Shown piece after piece: positions 1-8,903 of a DNA stretch of 64,000 nt. The DNA comes from Siphonodentalium dalli (Eukaryota; Mollusca; Scaphopoda; Gadilida; Siphonodentaliidae). Where the stretch lies: contig CP136063.1 of NCBI GenBank assembly GCA_032622095.1, positions 282,217,426 through 282,281,425 of the forward strand, read 5' to 3'. The notes under the pieces are model-generated. The model saw only the letters and a program-made list of their open reading frames with translations, had not been told where the DNA came from and searched no databases. The translations under genes and the position numbers were made by a program. Within the stretch, counting starts at the first letter, position 1. Each line of letters begins with the position of its first letter.

Positions 1-293
1 ATCAAATAGGAAAACGTCATTTCCTAGCGGGACCAAACATTGTGGATGGAATGCTCTTTGGTTTCCTTCCGTTCTTCAACTTTTCCTTCACCCTCGGGTT
101 GATCGTTCATTTTATTTGAACCTGAAATAAGAAATATAAACACATTACTTATCAGTTGTACACCAGGAACCCCAGTCCTAAATGAGTACAAAGTCCGAAA
201 GGAGTCCGCCCGTCGCCCGCCCGCCAGCCAGCCCTGCCGCCCACCCGCACCAAATAAGAATAAGAAAAGAACCCGTCATTGAGTCAGTTCATT
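1..293. other. Left-edge non-coding sequence
   Basis: No open frame of note. A C-rich run (CCCGCCCGCC type) lies at about 206-252. A similar G-rich run (GGGGCGGGCGGG) occurs in the acidic-gene units near 8074 and 11086, so this stretch may belong to the same element family. Confidence 0.3.
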
Positions 294-854
294 ATGGAGA
301 GAATACTGCCCGTAGAAATACTGGAGAAAATATACGATCAGTTAATTGACATGTCAACTATAAATCCAGAAATAAAAAAACAACTACTACACAATTGGTT
401 TATAAGAGAAATTAAAATAATACTGAAGAATATAGATGAAGGATATTTTCCTGTACAGCGATTGAAATCTTTGATTGAGAGGTCGGAATTTGAAACTGAT
501 TTCTTACAGGATATATTGAATCATATGTTTTCGAATCGTTGGGTTTTTAGAGGCGTTCCTAAAAACAAAATACATGAAATTCGTGAACTTATTGGAGATA
601 ACTTTGTGAGATTTGCAGAATACCGAGACTGGGTTTTCAATCAGAGAAGTTTTGAAGAAGTGACAATAATGCACGGATATATCATTCTCCGTGAACCGTG
701 TACACTGTTCACGATTGAACAAATACTTAACAGTGGCATGATTTTGGATTACATTTCTACAAGTAAATCGAAATATATTTCAGAATTAGAGAATGAACTA
801 ATATGGTCATTCGGAATAATCTGGAATTATGGTGACTCTTCGTTGAGAAAATAA
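294..854 (+). CDS. Hypothetical protein, 186 aa, possible F-box-like N-terminus
   Basis: This is a single intronless frame on the plus strand, convergent with the polymerase gene. An in-frame TTG at 279 would add five residues, but the first ATG is at 294 and I chose that. The N-terminus (MERILPVEILEKIYDQL) has the LPxEIL..I spacing seen at the start of F-box helices. This is only a weak resemblance, with no substrate-binding repeats after it. The rest is rich in Ile, Glu and Lys and predicted helical, with no signal peptide or membrane span. Virus-like elements often carry a few genes on the strand opposite the polymerase, so it could be an element gene. It could equally be a host fragment. 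I do not recognise the family. Confidence 0.5.
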   Translation: MERILPVEILEKIYDQLIDMSTINPEIKKQLLHNWFIREIKIILKNIDEGYFPVQRLKSLIERSEFETDFLQDILNHMFSNRWVFRGVPKNKIHEIRELIGDNFVRFAEYRDWVFNQRSFEEVTIMHGYIILREPCTLFTIEQILNSGMILDYISTSKSKYISELENELIWSFGIIWNYGDSSLRK

Positions 855-1311
855 AAAAAAAACATAAGAACAGTTGTTTTGGTTTAACATTGTTTTAAGA
901 CCGAGATATTATTATAAGCGGTAATTGAAGAAGAGCGTTAATTTTTTCATACTGTAGGTAAAGGCAATGATAGATAATAGAACAGTTTAAATTCATAACT
1001 AACCTGTATAGAATGTTTCACACAGTTTATATGTAGGACTAACGAATTTGTAAATGTGAAATGGATGGGGCAACATTTTATAGATCGAAAATTGACACCT
1101 TGAATAAATTGACCAATGACTGCTATTGTAGCTTTTGACAGATATGCGTGCACAGACTCGTTTGATGTTAGCTATCGCATTACTATAATCTGTTGCTTTA
1201 CATTGACTCGTGTGATTATTTGTGATAAAAGAACGAGCGAATGTTTACACTATCATTACAACCTTGATCAAATATAGACGACTAAATTATATAATATATT
1301 ACGTACCTCGT
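855..1311. other. Non-coding, 3' flank of polymerase gene, includes candidate left inverted repeat
   Basis: No coding frame is supported. An AAGAGCGTT octamer-type motif lies near 931. From about 1076 to 1190 the reverse complement matches the sequence just upstream of the polymerase gene and the acidic-gene units, as listed separately. Confidence 0.5.
1076..1190 (-). repeat. Candidate left terminal inverted repeat of the polymerase element
   Basis: Read on the minus strand, this block contains ATCAAACGAGTC, then TACAATAGCAGTCATTGG, then TCAATTTATTCAAGGTGTCA, then TTTTCGATCTA. The same words in the same order occur on the plus strand at about 6985-7075, and again near 10010-10110 and 12150-12245. 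The copies at 1076-1190 and 6985-7075 face each other across the polymerase gene, as terminal inverted repeats would. The outer ends are not defined, and several small indels separate the copies. Confidence 0.45.
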
Positions 1312-4137
1312 TCAATATCCATATGGCAGAGTATCCATGTTATCCAGGCGTCTGCGTTTTTTATACACAACTCGGTACTGCTTCTCCTCAGATCTGTTAT
1401 ATAATTTTCTTTTTCCTTTGGACCTGCATATTTTTCGAGGATTGGTTGTGGTGATGGGCACTGTACTTCTGGATTCTAACAGATCTTTAATCGTGTTGAA
1501 GTTAATGAACTGTGAATTTTCAAAGTTCAAAGAGAAACCCCGAACTTTACACGTCTTTTTAGCTTTATTGGTTCTGTAAGCGTAATTCTTGGGTCCTCCA
1601 GAAACAAATTTCTCGATGTATTCATCCGGGTCTAGCTCACTAGTCAACTGTCCCAAATAGTCACCCAGTGGGGGGTTAATTTGATCCTCGGTGCTGCTGA
1701 ATACACAACTATCCGTGTCGTAATATAACACTCTTCTGTCCAAGGAATGAATAACTTCATATAACATTAATCTCCCGTGACACGTCGTGAACGTGGCCAA
1801 ATATATGTTATTTGATGATCCACACGGCGCACAGTCATTTATATAAGTCCACTCCATCTGAAGAATGTCATCGGTTATGACATGAAAATTTTCCATTTGT
1901 TTCATTGGATTTGAAATGAGTTGGAATAGATTGTCTTGTTCCGATTCATGGAAATATTCGGTCTGTTTGAAATTCTGGTTTTGACCCCATTTTCCCCAAA
2001 ATGAATTCAGCATCAGCTTTGATATTTGGCGTAATCCTGGATTTCTTTCGATGCTTTCTCTGTCCAGCAATATACCTTCGTTGTCTTTATACTCTGTGAT
2101 GTATTTGTCCATGTCTTCGGTAGATTTTATCCAATCCTGAGGACCGCTAGCCTGCTGCTTGAACTTTAAGAATGTGTTTATATATTCAGTGAATAATCCA
2201 TTTTGTTGTTGTCCATAGTCTGACGTTTCGGTCCAATGGTATATTTCATATATTTTGAGAATCTTGTATCCTACTTTGAGAGCTGTCTCCAGTTCAGGAA
2301 TACACCAAACACCAGTCATAGCTCTCTGTTGGCACGTACACGTGCAAGGTCGTTGATTTTCATTATCAGCACAAGTCCTGCACAGTGGAAACTTCAGTTT
2401 ACCGTTGGATCGATACGGTAATACGGGGTGATAGAGTCCATTAGGTGGTAAAATCTTGACTTGAGCTATTCCGAAGTAATCCTTAAGTTCTATAATGTCA
2501 TCGCCCAAAATGATTTTCGGGTGTCCAACCGGGTATCGAGCGTATTTGAGCACATTTGGATAGAGCGACGTGAAATCAAAATAGTGTATTTTCTCACCAA
2601 CGTCAGCTTTGTAGTGTAATTTAGTGGCATTTGTTCTGCCGCCGAAGAAACTGTCTCTAGGCTCTAGTCGTTCAACAATGTCCAAACTAGTAATGAAATC
2701 ACGAAGCTCCGGATTAGTCTTTTGGGCAGCGACGAACTCGTGTTCCCAAATGCACACATATTTCAGGCCTCGACTTTCTATATACTTCTTCTTTTTCTGT
2801 GTCAGTCCATATAATTCATTAGGTGTCTGGTTGGTTATCGGATTCTTGACTACGTCTCTATCGTGACTCAGACAAAGTTCACATCCATGGAATTGACATC
2901 CGTGAAATTCGAATGCCGTGTTTAACTCTTCACAATATCCATCCAATCTGTACTTTGCACCATCGAGTTTCTTTTCACGTCCGTTCAAAGCGTGAGTTAT
3001 GTGGATTTTATCTTTGAACATCATCCATTCCAGCCATTGAATCGAACTTTTGCTGTATTGATCTTTATATGATGTCTTGGGGACGCGAGCTATCTGTGAT
3101 TTGAGAAATTCTTTCTCTCGAATTTGTACGTCGTGTTCATCTTCAAGTTTTGTTTGTTGAACCCATTCACCTTTGTATAAAATCGACAAAGTTCCATCTT
3201 TACATTTAGCTGGAAGCCACGTTTTCCCGTCGGTACTTAGGCGCACTCTCCATTCCTCATCGACGAACTTCGTTCTGAATATCCCCATACATACCGATGC
3301 GATGGTAACGTATTGGAATGAATCAACGGCACCAACCAGTTTGAACTTCATATCGCCAGAAACCTCGTCAATTACGGGTTGTATATTTCCAGTCGCGTCC
3401 ATGATGTGGGTTCTGAATTTTATGCAAGCTTGTCTCAAAATATTGACATCACTGCGACAATAATCCAATAATTCTTTCTTGAAGATGAAAACTGCATTTG
3501 TTTGAGCCGCGTGCCATTTCGTGAAGTCTTTTCGTTCAGCCACACCCATATAGTCAGCACCGTAATATTTGGCATCCTGATAGGGTCCTTCATAATTCTG
3601 GTTGGCTGGTTTATTGAAAAAGTGTGGGAACCATCCTTTTTTCTCGCCATCAAGACAGAATGTTTTTGGTAACAGTGCCAACTTCATTGGTAGAAAGCTG
3701 AGACTGTCCAGTACTTTGATATGAAGATCTTTTTCCACGTATAGGTACATCAATTTGGATCCATTATATATAACTTTGGGTCTCAATGATTGATCAATGA
3801 GATATTCCATGAGAAAATATCCATCGTAACCCTTGAAGTTGTGAGCCAGTGCTATGAATCCCTTATGTTGTTCAGAGAATAACCATTTTCCAAACTTTTC
3901 ACCGGTATCAGGACCGCTAAATATAACCTCACGGAGTCCGCATGTATCCAGACATAAATTTCGGTCATTCTTCTTCTTCTTCGCATCACCGTTGTTACAA
4001 GCATCACATAGAGGACCGCAATTTCTACAGGTCGGTTTCGTTTCCAGCGATTCATTCATGCATTCGTAGCAAGCTGTTTGGGCGATGAGGAAGTTGGGTG
4101 TATGTTGAACTTTTCCGCACCATGTTTTTAAACAGTT
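1312..4137 (-). CDS. polB: Protein-primed family B DNA polymerase, catalytic exon (Polinton/adintovirus type)
   Basis: This is the 3' exon of the polymerase gene. The long open frame holds 915 residues from the internal Met at 4059 and is open to a splice acceptor before 4137. In residues counted from that Met, Exo II is AHNFKGYDG at 72-80 and Exo III is YCRSD at 200-204. A Cys/His-bearing nuclease-like insert lies at about 350-445. Motif A is DFTSLYP at 495-501, motif B is KLMLNSFWGKWG at 681-692, motif C is YYDTDS at 779-784, and a KVRG segment follows at 838-841. A Cys cluster sits at 560-576. The order and spacing fit family B polymerases primed by a terminal protein, with 3'-5' proofreading. 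The C-terminal tail is basic (near 880-905). Relatives occur in Polintons, adintoviruses and bidnaviruses. I cannot choose among them without capsid or integrase genes. All catalytic Asp residues in this exon are present. Confidence 0.9.
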   Translation of the reverse strand, partial: NCLKTWCGKVQHTPNFLIAQTACYECMNESLETKPTCRNCGPLCDACNNGDAKKKKNDRNLCLDTCGLREVIFSGPDTGEKFGKWLFSEQHKGFIALAHNFKGYDGYFLMEYLIDQSLRPKVIYNGSKLMYLYVEKDLHIKVLDSLSFLPMKLALLPKTFCLDGEKKGWFPHFFNKPANQNYEGPYQDAKYYGADYMGVAERKDFTKWHAAQTNAVFIFKKELLDYCRSDVNILRQACIKFRTHIMDATGNIQPVIDEVSGDMKFKLVGAVDSFQYVTIASVCMGIFRTKFVDEEWRVRLSTDGKTWLPAKCKDGTLSILYKGEWVQQTKLEDEHDVQIREKEFLKSQIARVPKTSYKDQYSKSSIQWLEWMMFKDKIHITHALNGREKKLDGAKYRLDGYCEELNTAFEFHGCQFHGCELCLSHDRDVVKNPITNQTPNELYGLTQKKKKYIESRGLKYVCIWEHEFVAAQKTNPELRDFITSLDIVERLEPRDSFFGGRTNATKLHYKADVGEKIHYFDFTSLYPNVLKYARYPVGHPKIILGDDIIELKDYFGIAQVKILPPNGLYHPVLPYRSNGKLKFPLCRTCADNENQRPCTCTCQQRAMTGVWCIPELETALKVGYKILKIYEIYHWTETSDYGQQQNGLFTEYINTFLKFKQQASGPQDWIKSTEDMDKYITEYKDNEGILLDRESIERNPGLRQISKLMLNSFWGKWGQNQNFKQTEYFHESEQDNLFQLISNPMKQMENFHVITDDILQMEWTYINDCAPCGSSNNIYLATFTTCHGRLMLYEVIHSLDRRVLYYDTDSCVFSSTEDQINPPLGDYLGQLTSELDPDEYIEKFVSGGPKNYAYRTNKAKKTCKVRGFSLNFENSQFINFNTIKDLLESRSTVPITTTNPRKICRSKGKRKLYNRSEEKQYRVVYKKRRRLDNMDTLPYGY

Positions 4138-4793
4138 CTGAAAAGTAATAATTGAACGTTTTAACTTCTAGCCTTATTGATAAAAAAACAAAATAAACGT
4201 CTACACTTTGTCACTAATTATTTTAAAAAAAAAATGTTTTTTTTTATAGGTTCAACGTTAATAAAGAGCGTTGATGTATTACTATTGTTTGTGGGTTGAC
4301 CCTAAAATTACTCGTTCCAATCTACGTGTCAATATTAAAAATGTATGATGATCAGACCATCGAAATATAGCATGTATCGTTGACGATTCACGCACGCGGA
4401 TACCAAGTTCAATAAAGTTAAAAATTATATATTATGTTAGTTTACCATATAACAATTACAAAGCTCTTTTCACAAAAAAATATGTTACACATTTTCAATG
4501 TGTCAAGAATTAAAAGTTAATTACTCGGTTTAACATCTGTGACTCAGTTTAGTTGAATTTTAATATTGAGACCCTTAACTTTGGTCGAATTCAAGTATGT
4601 AATTGTTATATGGTAATCTCACACGTAGATAAAGTAACAGCTAAAGAGCGTTCCTCGATAATCTAATATAATTTTAAAAATAAAAGAGTGTCTCTACTTA
4701 TACGCGCCGATAATAAAGAGCGTTACGTTATCGTGATTTCGACTGTAATGTGTTACATATATATATATATATTACAATTAGGTTAAGACTCAC
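4138..4793 (-). other. Probable spliceosomal intron within the polymerase gene
   Basis: On the minus strand a CAG/GTGAGT donor sits at 4794/4793 and a TTTTCAG acceptor precedes 4137. The phase is 0 on both sides, and the Cys-rich pattern of the upstream exon continues with correct spacing across the join. The 656-bp interval is AT-rich with stops in all frames. It holds three copies of AAAGAGCGTT (near 4263, 4646 and 4711) and a short TA run at 4757-4771. An alternative is a small insertion that happens to mimic splice sites. Confidence 0.65.
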
Positions 4794-6413
4794 CTGACAC
4801 CTAGCACATTTCTTGCATATATGATCCTCTTTACAGTCCTGGCAATCCTTTGTATGTAAAGGTGAATATCCTTCTGAACATTCCAGTATATCTTGTTGAA
4901 AGGTTTCAAAGTCAAAGAAACAGAATTTAGCTCTTTCATTGTCAGTAACAGGCGGTATGGCCCTTACATAACATTTGTGTCCTGCCATTGTGTATTTGTC
5001 ACACGATCTACAAAATGTTTCTCCGCACACGTGTTGATTCGGACGTCTTTTCCGTCTATCCATGACTTTTGTACAGTCCAAGCATTTTCACCATTTCTCG
5101 CAAGGAGTTGTCGTTTCTTTCGAAGCTTGATTAATAGGTTTTTCTTTATGACGCACTAAACATTGATGAGACATACACGTCATGTTACAATCTGAACAAT
5201 GTTCTTTGATTTCACTTTGTTCACATTTATCACTTTTACACACGAAACAGGTGCGTTCACAATGATGATTTCCTTTGGTTGAATAATGTTTTAATCAATG
5301 CACACAGAAATATACTGCACTAAAGAATCCCGTTATGGATTGGATAGCGTGAAAATGTTCATTATCAGTCAGATATAAATATATCACGGGTCTTTCTGCA
5401 CCGTCTGTAGGCGCGCTGGTAATGAATTTATTACCTAGTCTAGCACTAACGACTAGTATTGTCAAATTCAGAGTGTCCTCGAATGCTTTTAGGTCTGCTA
5501 AACTGGCTGGTCTGTCTGTTGGTACACCGGCGATGTCACTGATTACTTTGGCTAATTTTCCTTGCTCAGTACGTGTTTTGGCCCTCATATGGTTGTAATA
5601 ATTGATCGGTACTTTTCTGTAGTCCATGATGAGCTGTAAATTATTTCTGGTTCCTCTATTCTGGGTTATTTCTAGCCATTCATCAGGACTGCAAATATTT
5701 AATTTACACCAACAAGTGGCGATAGCCCGAGCCACACACATATTGTCTGTATTTTCAATCGTAACGATCGATGTTTTATTTCTTAGAATATTACTTTCAT
5801 CGTGTAACGCCGTTATCCTCCGCCGTGCTCCACCTTTAGGTAACTCAATGGTGCCTATATCTATGCTGAAACTTTGATTAACAGTCAGTGTTTGGTTACT
5901 GTTCAAAACGAGTTTGATTCTGTCAATCACCGTGTTAGCATTTAACGTTTGCAACGTTTGTAACGGAACTATTATAGGGTTGTCCAAATTCTCATGGTGA
6001 ATGATAACTCTGCCAAGATCATTGTCAGCCAAATTTCCACGAGCTCTTTGAATAGTGTCCTCGAACATTGAATGTAGATTCCTGTATATGTCGATTAACT
6101 TTTTATCTTTGTAAATTTCATCTAGTTTGATTTCATATGTTCTCTGTGTAGCCAAATTGTTTCCGAAGGTCCGTTCACTTCTTTTGTGAATGCTATATCC
6201 GGTTATTTGATTATCAGAACTGCTGGCTGTTTGACTGTCTGATTTTATGGCTCCTTCGTCTTGATCAGGTGTATGTTCGTCTTCTCGGTCCAGCTGTATC
6301 GGGTTGTGAGTTGGTAACATCATTTTTAGGTGCATCATCTTCTCTGTATCCGATTTGGTTCGGCCATGGGTCATCTCCTGAACAAAGTGTAGATGCTTCA
6401 ACAATATCTTCAT
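4794..6413 (-). pseudogene. polB: Polymerase N-terminal exon (cysteine-protease-like fold region, zinc ribbon, Exo I), two nonsense codons
   Basis: This is the upstream exon in the same frame as the catalytic exon. The first part (to 5298) is a basic/polar region followed by a block with NMCVARAIATCWCKLN and, near its end, NEHFHAIQSITGFFSAVYFC. This Cys..His arrangement is usual in the N-terminal region of metazoan Polinton-type polymerases. A Cys/His zinc-binding stretch follows. Exo I is FFDFETF, encoded near 4900-4920. Two in-frame TGA codons break it. At 5295-5297 TGA stands where copy 3 has the Cys codon TGT, and at 5088-5090 TGA stands where copy 3 has the Trp codon TGG. The frame is otherwise open from 6413 to the splice donor at 4794. 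Copy 1 is therefore probably not translated whole unless UGA is read through. Confidence 0.75.
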
Positions 6414-6522
6414 CAAGCTGATAAGCTTCTATAGCCCTGTCGTATTCTTCGATATATTGTAGAATACATTCTATTTCATAAATTTCCTCATCTGTTAGAG
6501 GTGTCATTATTTCTTCAGCCAT
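6265..6522 (-). CDS. Small acidic ORF overlapping the polymerase start in the +1 frame
   Basis: This is 85 aa, starting at an ATG (6522) directly behind a TATTCTCGAAAA leader. It is rich in Glu and Asp, with EEIMTPLTDEEIYEIE at the start and DDPWPNQIGYREDD near residue 50. Two other copies (15062 and 19513, minus strand) conserve almost every residue of the first 55, so it is a real coding region. It ends at TGA and overlaps by 150 nt a longer frame, one base ahead, that becomes the polymerase. It could be a separate small protein. It could also be the true N-terminus of the polymerase, reached by a +1 shift or an unseen splice. Confidence 0.65.
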   Translation of the reverse strand: MAEEIMTPLTDEEIYEIECILQYIEEYDRAIEAYQLDEDIVEASTLCSGDDPWPNQIGYREDDAPKNDVTNSQPDTAGPRRRTYT

Positions 6523-6569
6523 TTTCGAGAATAAGTCCTGAGAAGTGATTACAACGGTGTCTCGCTTAT

Positions 6570-6980
6570 CACCTTACGTGATCATATCCCGTTAAACAAC
6601 TAATGATGTTCAGACACGCTATCGATAGCTTAATTGAAAGCGTGTCTGTACATGCATAAAAGGAAGCTTCGTCATAGATATTTGTATACCATAACTCCCG
6701 AAAATAGTTAGCACAGATGAGTTAACATTATATAAGATTATATATGAGCGTAAGTATGAATAGGTCGATAAGTGGTTATTACGTAAGGTTGTTATAACAA
6801 CAACACAAAGGTAACTTCTATTATTGAGTGTCTTATCACATGTACGTATTATGCATGCATATTTTTTATAACTAATTATCGCGTTAATGCTAACAATGAC
6901 ACAGCTTATCAACCTTACGTGATCATAACCCGTTAAACAAGTAATGATGTTCAGACAAGCTATCGATAACTTAATTGAAC
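6570..6980 (+). repeat. Direct repeat pair upstream of polymerase copy 1
   Basis: About 80 bp with CCTTACGTGATCAT, then CCCGTTAAACAA, then TAATGATGTTCAGACA occurs at about 6570-6650 and again at 6912-6985. The sequence between them (6660-6900) is conserved upstream of copy 2 (15117-15480, with TTCGTCATAGATATTT and ATACCATAACTCCCGAA). This is therefore upstream sequence of the element and not host DNA. Confidence 0.6.
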
Positions 6981-6984
6981 GAGT

Positions 6985-7110
6985 CGGACCACACATAGCT
7001 GTCAACAGATATAATAGCAGTCATTTGGTCAATTTATCCAAGGTGCCACTCTTTTTCGACCTATACAGTGTTACCCTATTGACGCGTGTGATTATGTGCG
7101 TGTGTACATA
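6985..7110 (+). repeat. Candidate right terminal inverted repeat of the polymerase element
   Basis: This is the plus-strand partner of the block at 1076-1190. It contains AACGAGTCGGACC, ATAATAGCAGTCATTTGG, TCAATTTATCCAAGGTG and TTTTTCGACCTATAC. The same words begin amplified units B and C. The AAACGCTCTT motif near 7297 may mark the same end as the AAGAGCGTT near 931 on the left. Confidence 0.4.
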
Positions 7111-7380
7111 ATTGAAAATTTGTTCCATAGAATATGTCAGTTCATTCGGGGTAGTAATTTCGCATCACGCTCTTCGTCTGAGCGTGACTGCTTTCAAAAT
7201 AGTACAACATCTCAATAATTCTTCCAATAATTCGCGATAATGCACGTGTGTCATATACTCAATAACTTCATCGGGATAGAGAAGTAAAGAATAAACGCTC
7301 TTTATTATTTATGTAAGAGTAATGGCGTCAAATTATTTCAGGTATTGTGGAGACAATTATATGATGTAATAGACGAGACT

Positions 7381-7618
7381 GCGTCTGATGATAAACACTG
7401 GAATGTATGCATTCATACCTATAGTGTCAATGTCCAAAATTACAGCGACTCGGACCAGTCCATACACATATAATTGGTATAAAGCTATTTCTAAACATCG
7501 CGTCTGATGATAAACACTGGAATGTATGCATTCATACCTATAGTGTCAATGTCCAAAATTACAGCGACTCGGACCAGTCCATACACATATAATTGGTATA
7601 AAGCTATTTCTAAACATC
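7381..7618 (+). repeat. 119-bp tandem duplication in unit A
   Basis: Two near-identical 119-bp copies start at 7381 and 7500 with GCGTCTGATGATAAACACTG and contain GGAATGTATGCATTCATACC, which is partly palindromic. Both end in the CTATTTCTAAACATCG motif. The same pair occurs at 10395/10514 in unit B and at 12565/12684 in unit C. Confidence 0.9.
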
Positions 7619-8253
7619 GATTAATAAAATTAACAGAGTTTCATGAAAAATATTTAAAATTTGTTTGAACAAAAATAGTTGGCCAATAACAAAAGATATT
7701 ACACGCAAATAATTAAAAAACATTCGACATTTAATAGTCGGCCGAGATTATTTTCAGTAAGAGACCGAAAACTCAAAGTTTCATAAATTTTTGAGATTTT
7801 TTAAAACTTTGTTTTGAAAATTTTGGAAAAAAAAAATTAGGTTTTGAAAAATGTTTTTTTGAATATTTTAGTACAAACAATTTTACCGCCAAAAAATCTA
7901 TTTTTAGATGTGGAGCGAACGAGACCCGCGTACTACTACCAGAGACACATAAAAAACTGGTGTAAACGAATTACCAGGATTACACTGCAACCTGTAATAT
8001 TATAAAAACCTACAGTTATAACATCATTGGTGCGGGTAAGTCATGTGTAGGTGGTTGGTGGATGTTGTGGTGGGGCGGGCGGGTATTATCACGTTGGTCT
8101 GTGATTGAGTGAACAAAATCTCTCGTCCAAGATAGAACCACGATAGAACCCAGGGAGATATTATTTTGAAAATTATATTATACATATATTTATTATTGAT
8201 AACATAAAAAAAAACAATATAACATTATACAATTCAATCAACAGCGCTACCAG

Positions 8254-8670
8254 TCAGTCAGACATTTCTTCTGATGGATATGCACTATCCATCAGATATC
8301 CATATTCGGCATCCAACTCCAGTTCACGGTCCCAATCTTCGGGACGTTCGCAATAACAGTCTGTGCTTGACTCGGAATCAGACCACGACGATTGGGAATT
8401 GGTGGTCCAATAGTCCGCCTCCACGTCCCGATAAGAACTGTCTGAGGATGCTGACCACTGGTCAGAGTCTCTGTCATCAGGGCCATTGTCTTCATCTTGA
8501 TTGATATCCAAAATGGGTACAGCCTCACCAGTATTGTTCTCATGTATATCCAACATGGGTACAGCCTCACCAGTATTGTTCTCATGTTCAGACTCGTGTT
8601 GATCACTTAGACATGGACACACCGAGGTTAGGCCTAAACATAAATATTTGAATATAGTTTCCAGCAGCAT
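8254..8670 (-). CDS. Acidic protein of the polymerase element, copy A, 138 aa
   Basis: The reading frame opens upstream, but the ATG at 8670 is the one conserved in the other copies (MLLETIFKYLCLGL here, MMEKIFKYLCLGI in copy 2). I chose that start. Residues 4-18 form a short hydrophobic, Cys-containing helix that could be a membrane or signal segment. An acidic, Ser-rich region follows. It includes a 14-residue tandem duplication (ENNTGEAVP..LDI twice) and the family block SSYRDVEADYWTT plus SQSSW. The tail is rich in Glu, Asp and Tyr and ends SEEMSD. I do not recognise the family. It lies upstream of, and on the same strand as, the polymerase gene in every copy, which suggests a working link. 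A secreted, membrane-tethered or DNA-mimic-type acidic accessory are all possible, and none is shown. Confidence 0.7.
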   Translation of the reverse strand: MLLETIFKYLCLGLTSVCPCLSDQHESEHENNTGEAVPMLDIHENNTGEAVPILDINQDEDNGPDDRDSDQWSASSDSSYRDVEADYWTTNSQSSWSDSESSTDCYCERPEDWDRELELDAEYGYLMDSAYPSEEMSD

Positions 8671-8714
8671 TTTTGTAGGTTGTCGATAGTATGACTTATA
8701 TGTTATGAAAATAT

Positions 8715-8760
8715 ATATATTTTTTCGCGAATAAATACCTAAAATCAAATGTGAACAGCT
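8715..8760 (-). promoter_or_regulatory. Conserved leader upstream of acidic gene A
   Basis: About 50 bp before the ATG, the minus strand reads AGCTGTTCACATTTGATTTT, then AGGTATTTATTCGCGAAAAA. The same block precedes copy B (near 11735-11775) and copy 2 (16134-16173). A TATTCTCGAAAA form of the core touches the start codon of the polymerase-side ORFs at 6522 and 15062. It is probably a promoter or 5' leader. Its function is inferred from conservation only. Confidence 0.35.
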
Positions 8761-8903
8761 GCACATCTACAATTGGTATAAAACTATTTCTAAACATCGA
8801 TTAATAAAATTAACAGAGTTTCATACGCGAGCGATAACAAACATCGAACGTGTCTGAACACTCTGGCATTTTCGAGAATAAATACCTAAAAAATCTAATG
8901 CTA

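Larger units (their letters stand above)
7015..8900 (+). repeat. Amplified unit A (non-coding block plus acidic gene)
   Basis: About 1.9 kb shared with 10040-11900 (unit B), and in its first 0.9 kb with 12195-13115 (unit C). The order in each unit is a TCATTTGGTCAATTTATCC block, a pair of 119-bp repeats, an AT-rich stretch with A and T runs, a G-rich stretch with GGGGCGGGCGGG (A and B only), then the acidic gene on the minus strand. Differences between A and B are few, so the duplication is recent. Confidence 0.85.

Noticed and set aside
2624-3653. Plus- and minus-strand frames of 70-96 codons inside the polymerase exon
   Set aside because: They are shadows of the long coding exon in other frames.
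1312-6522. Complete Polinton with capsid, ATPase, protease and integrase
   Set aside because: None of those genes is visible anywhere in the cluster. Only the polymerase and small acidic ORFs are supported.
6619-7005. 128-codon minus-strand frame rich in Ile, Ser and Cys
   Set aside because: The matching sequence upstream of copy 2 (15117-15480) does not keep the frame, so it is spacer.
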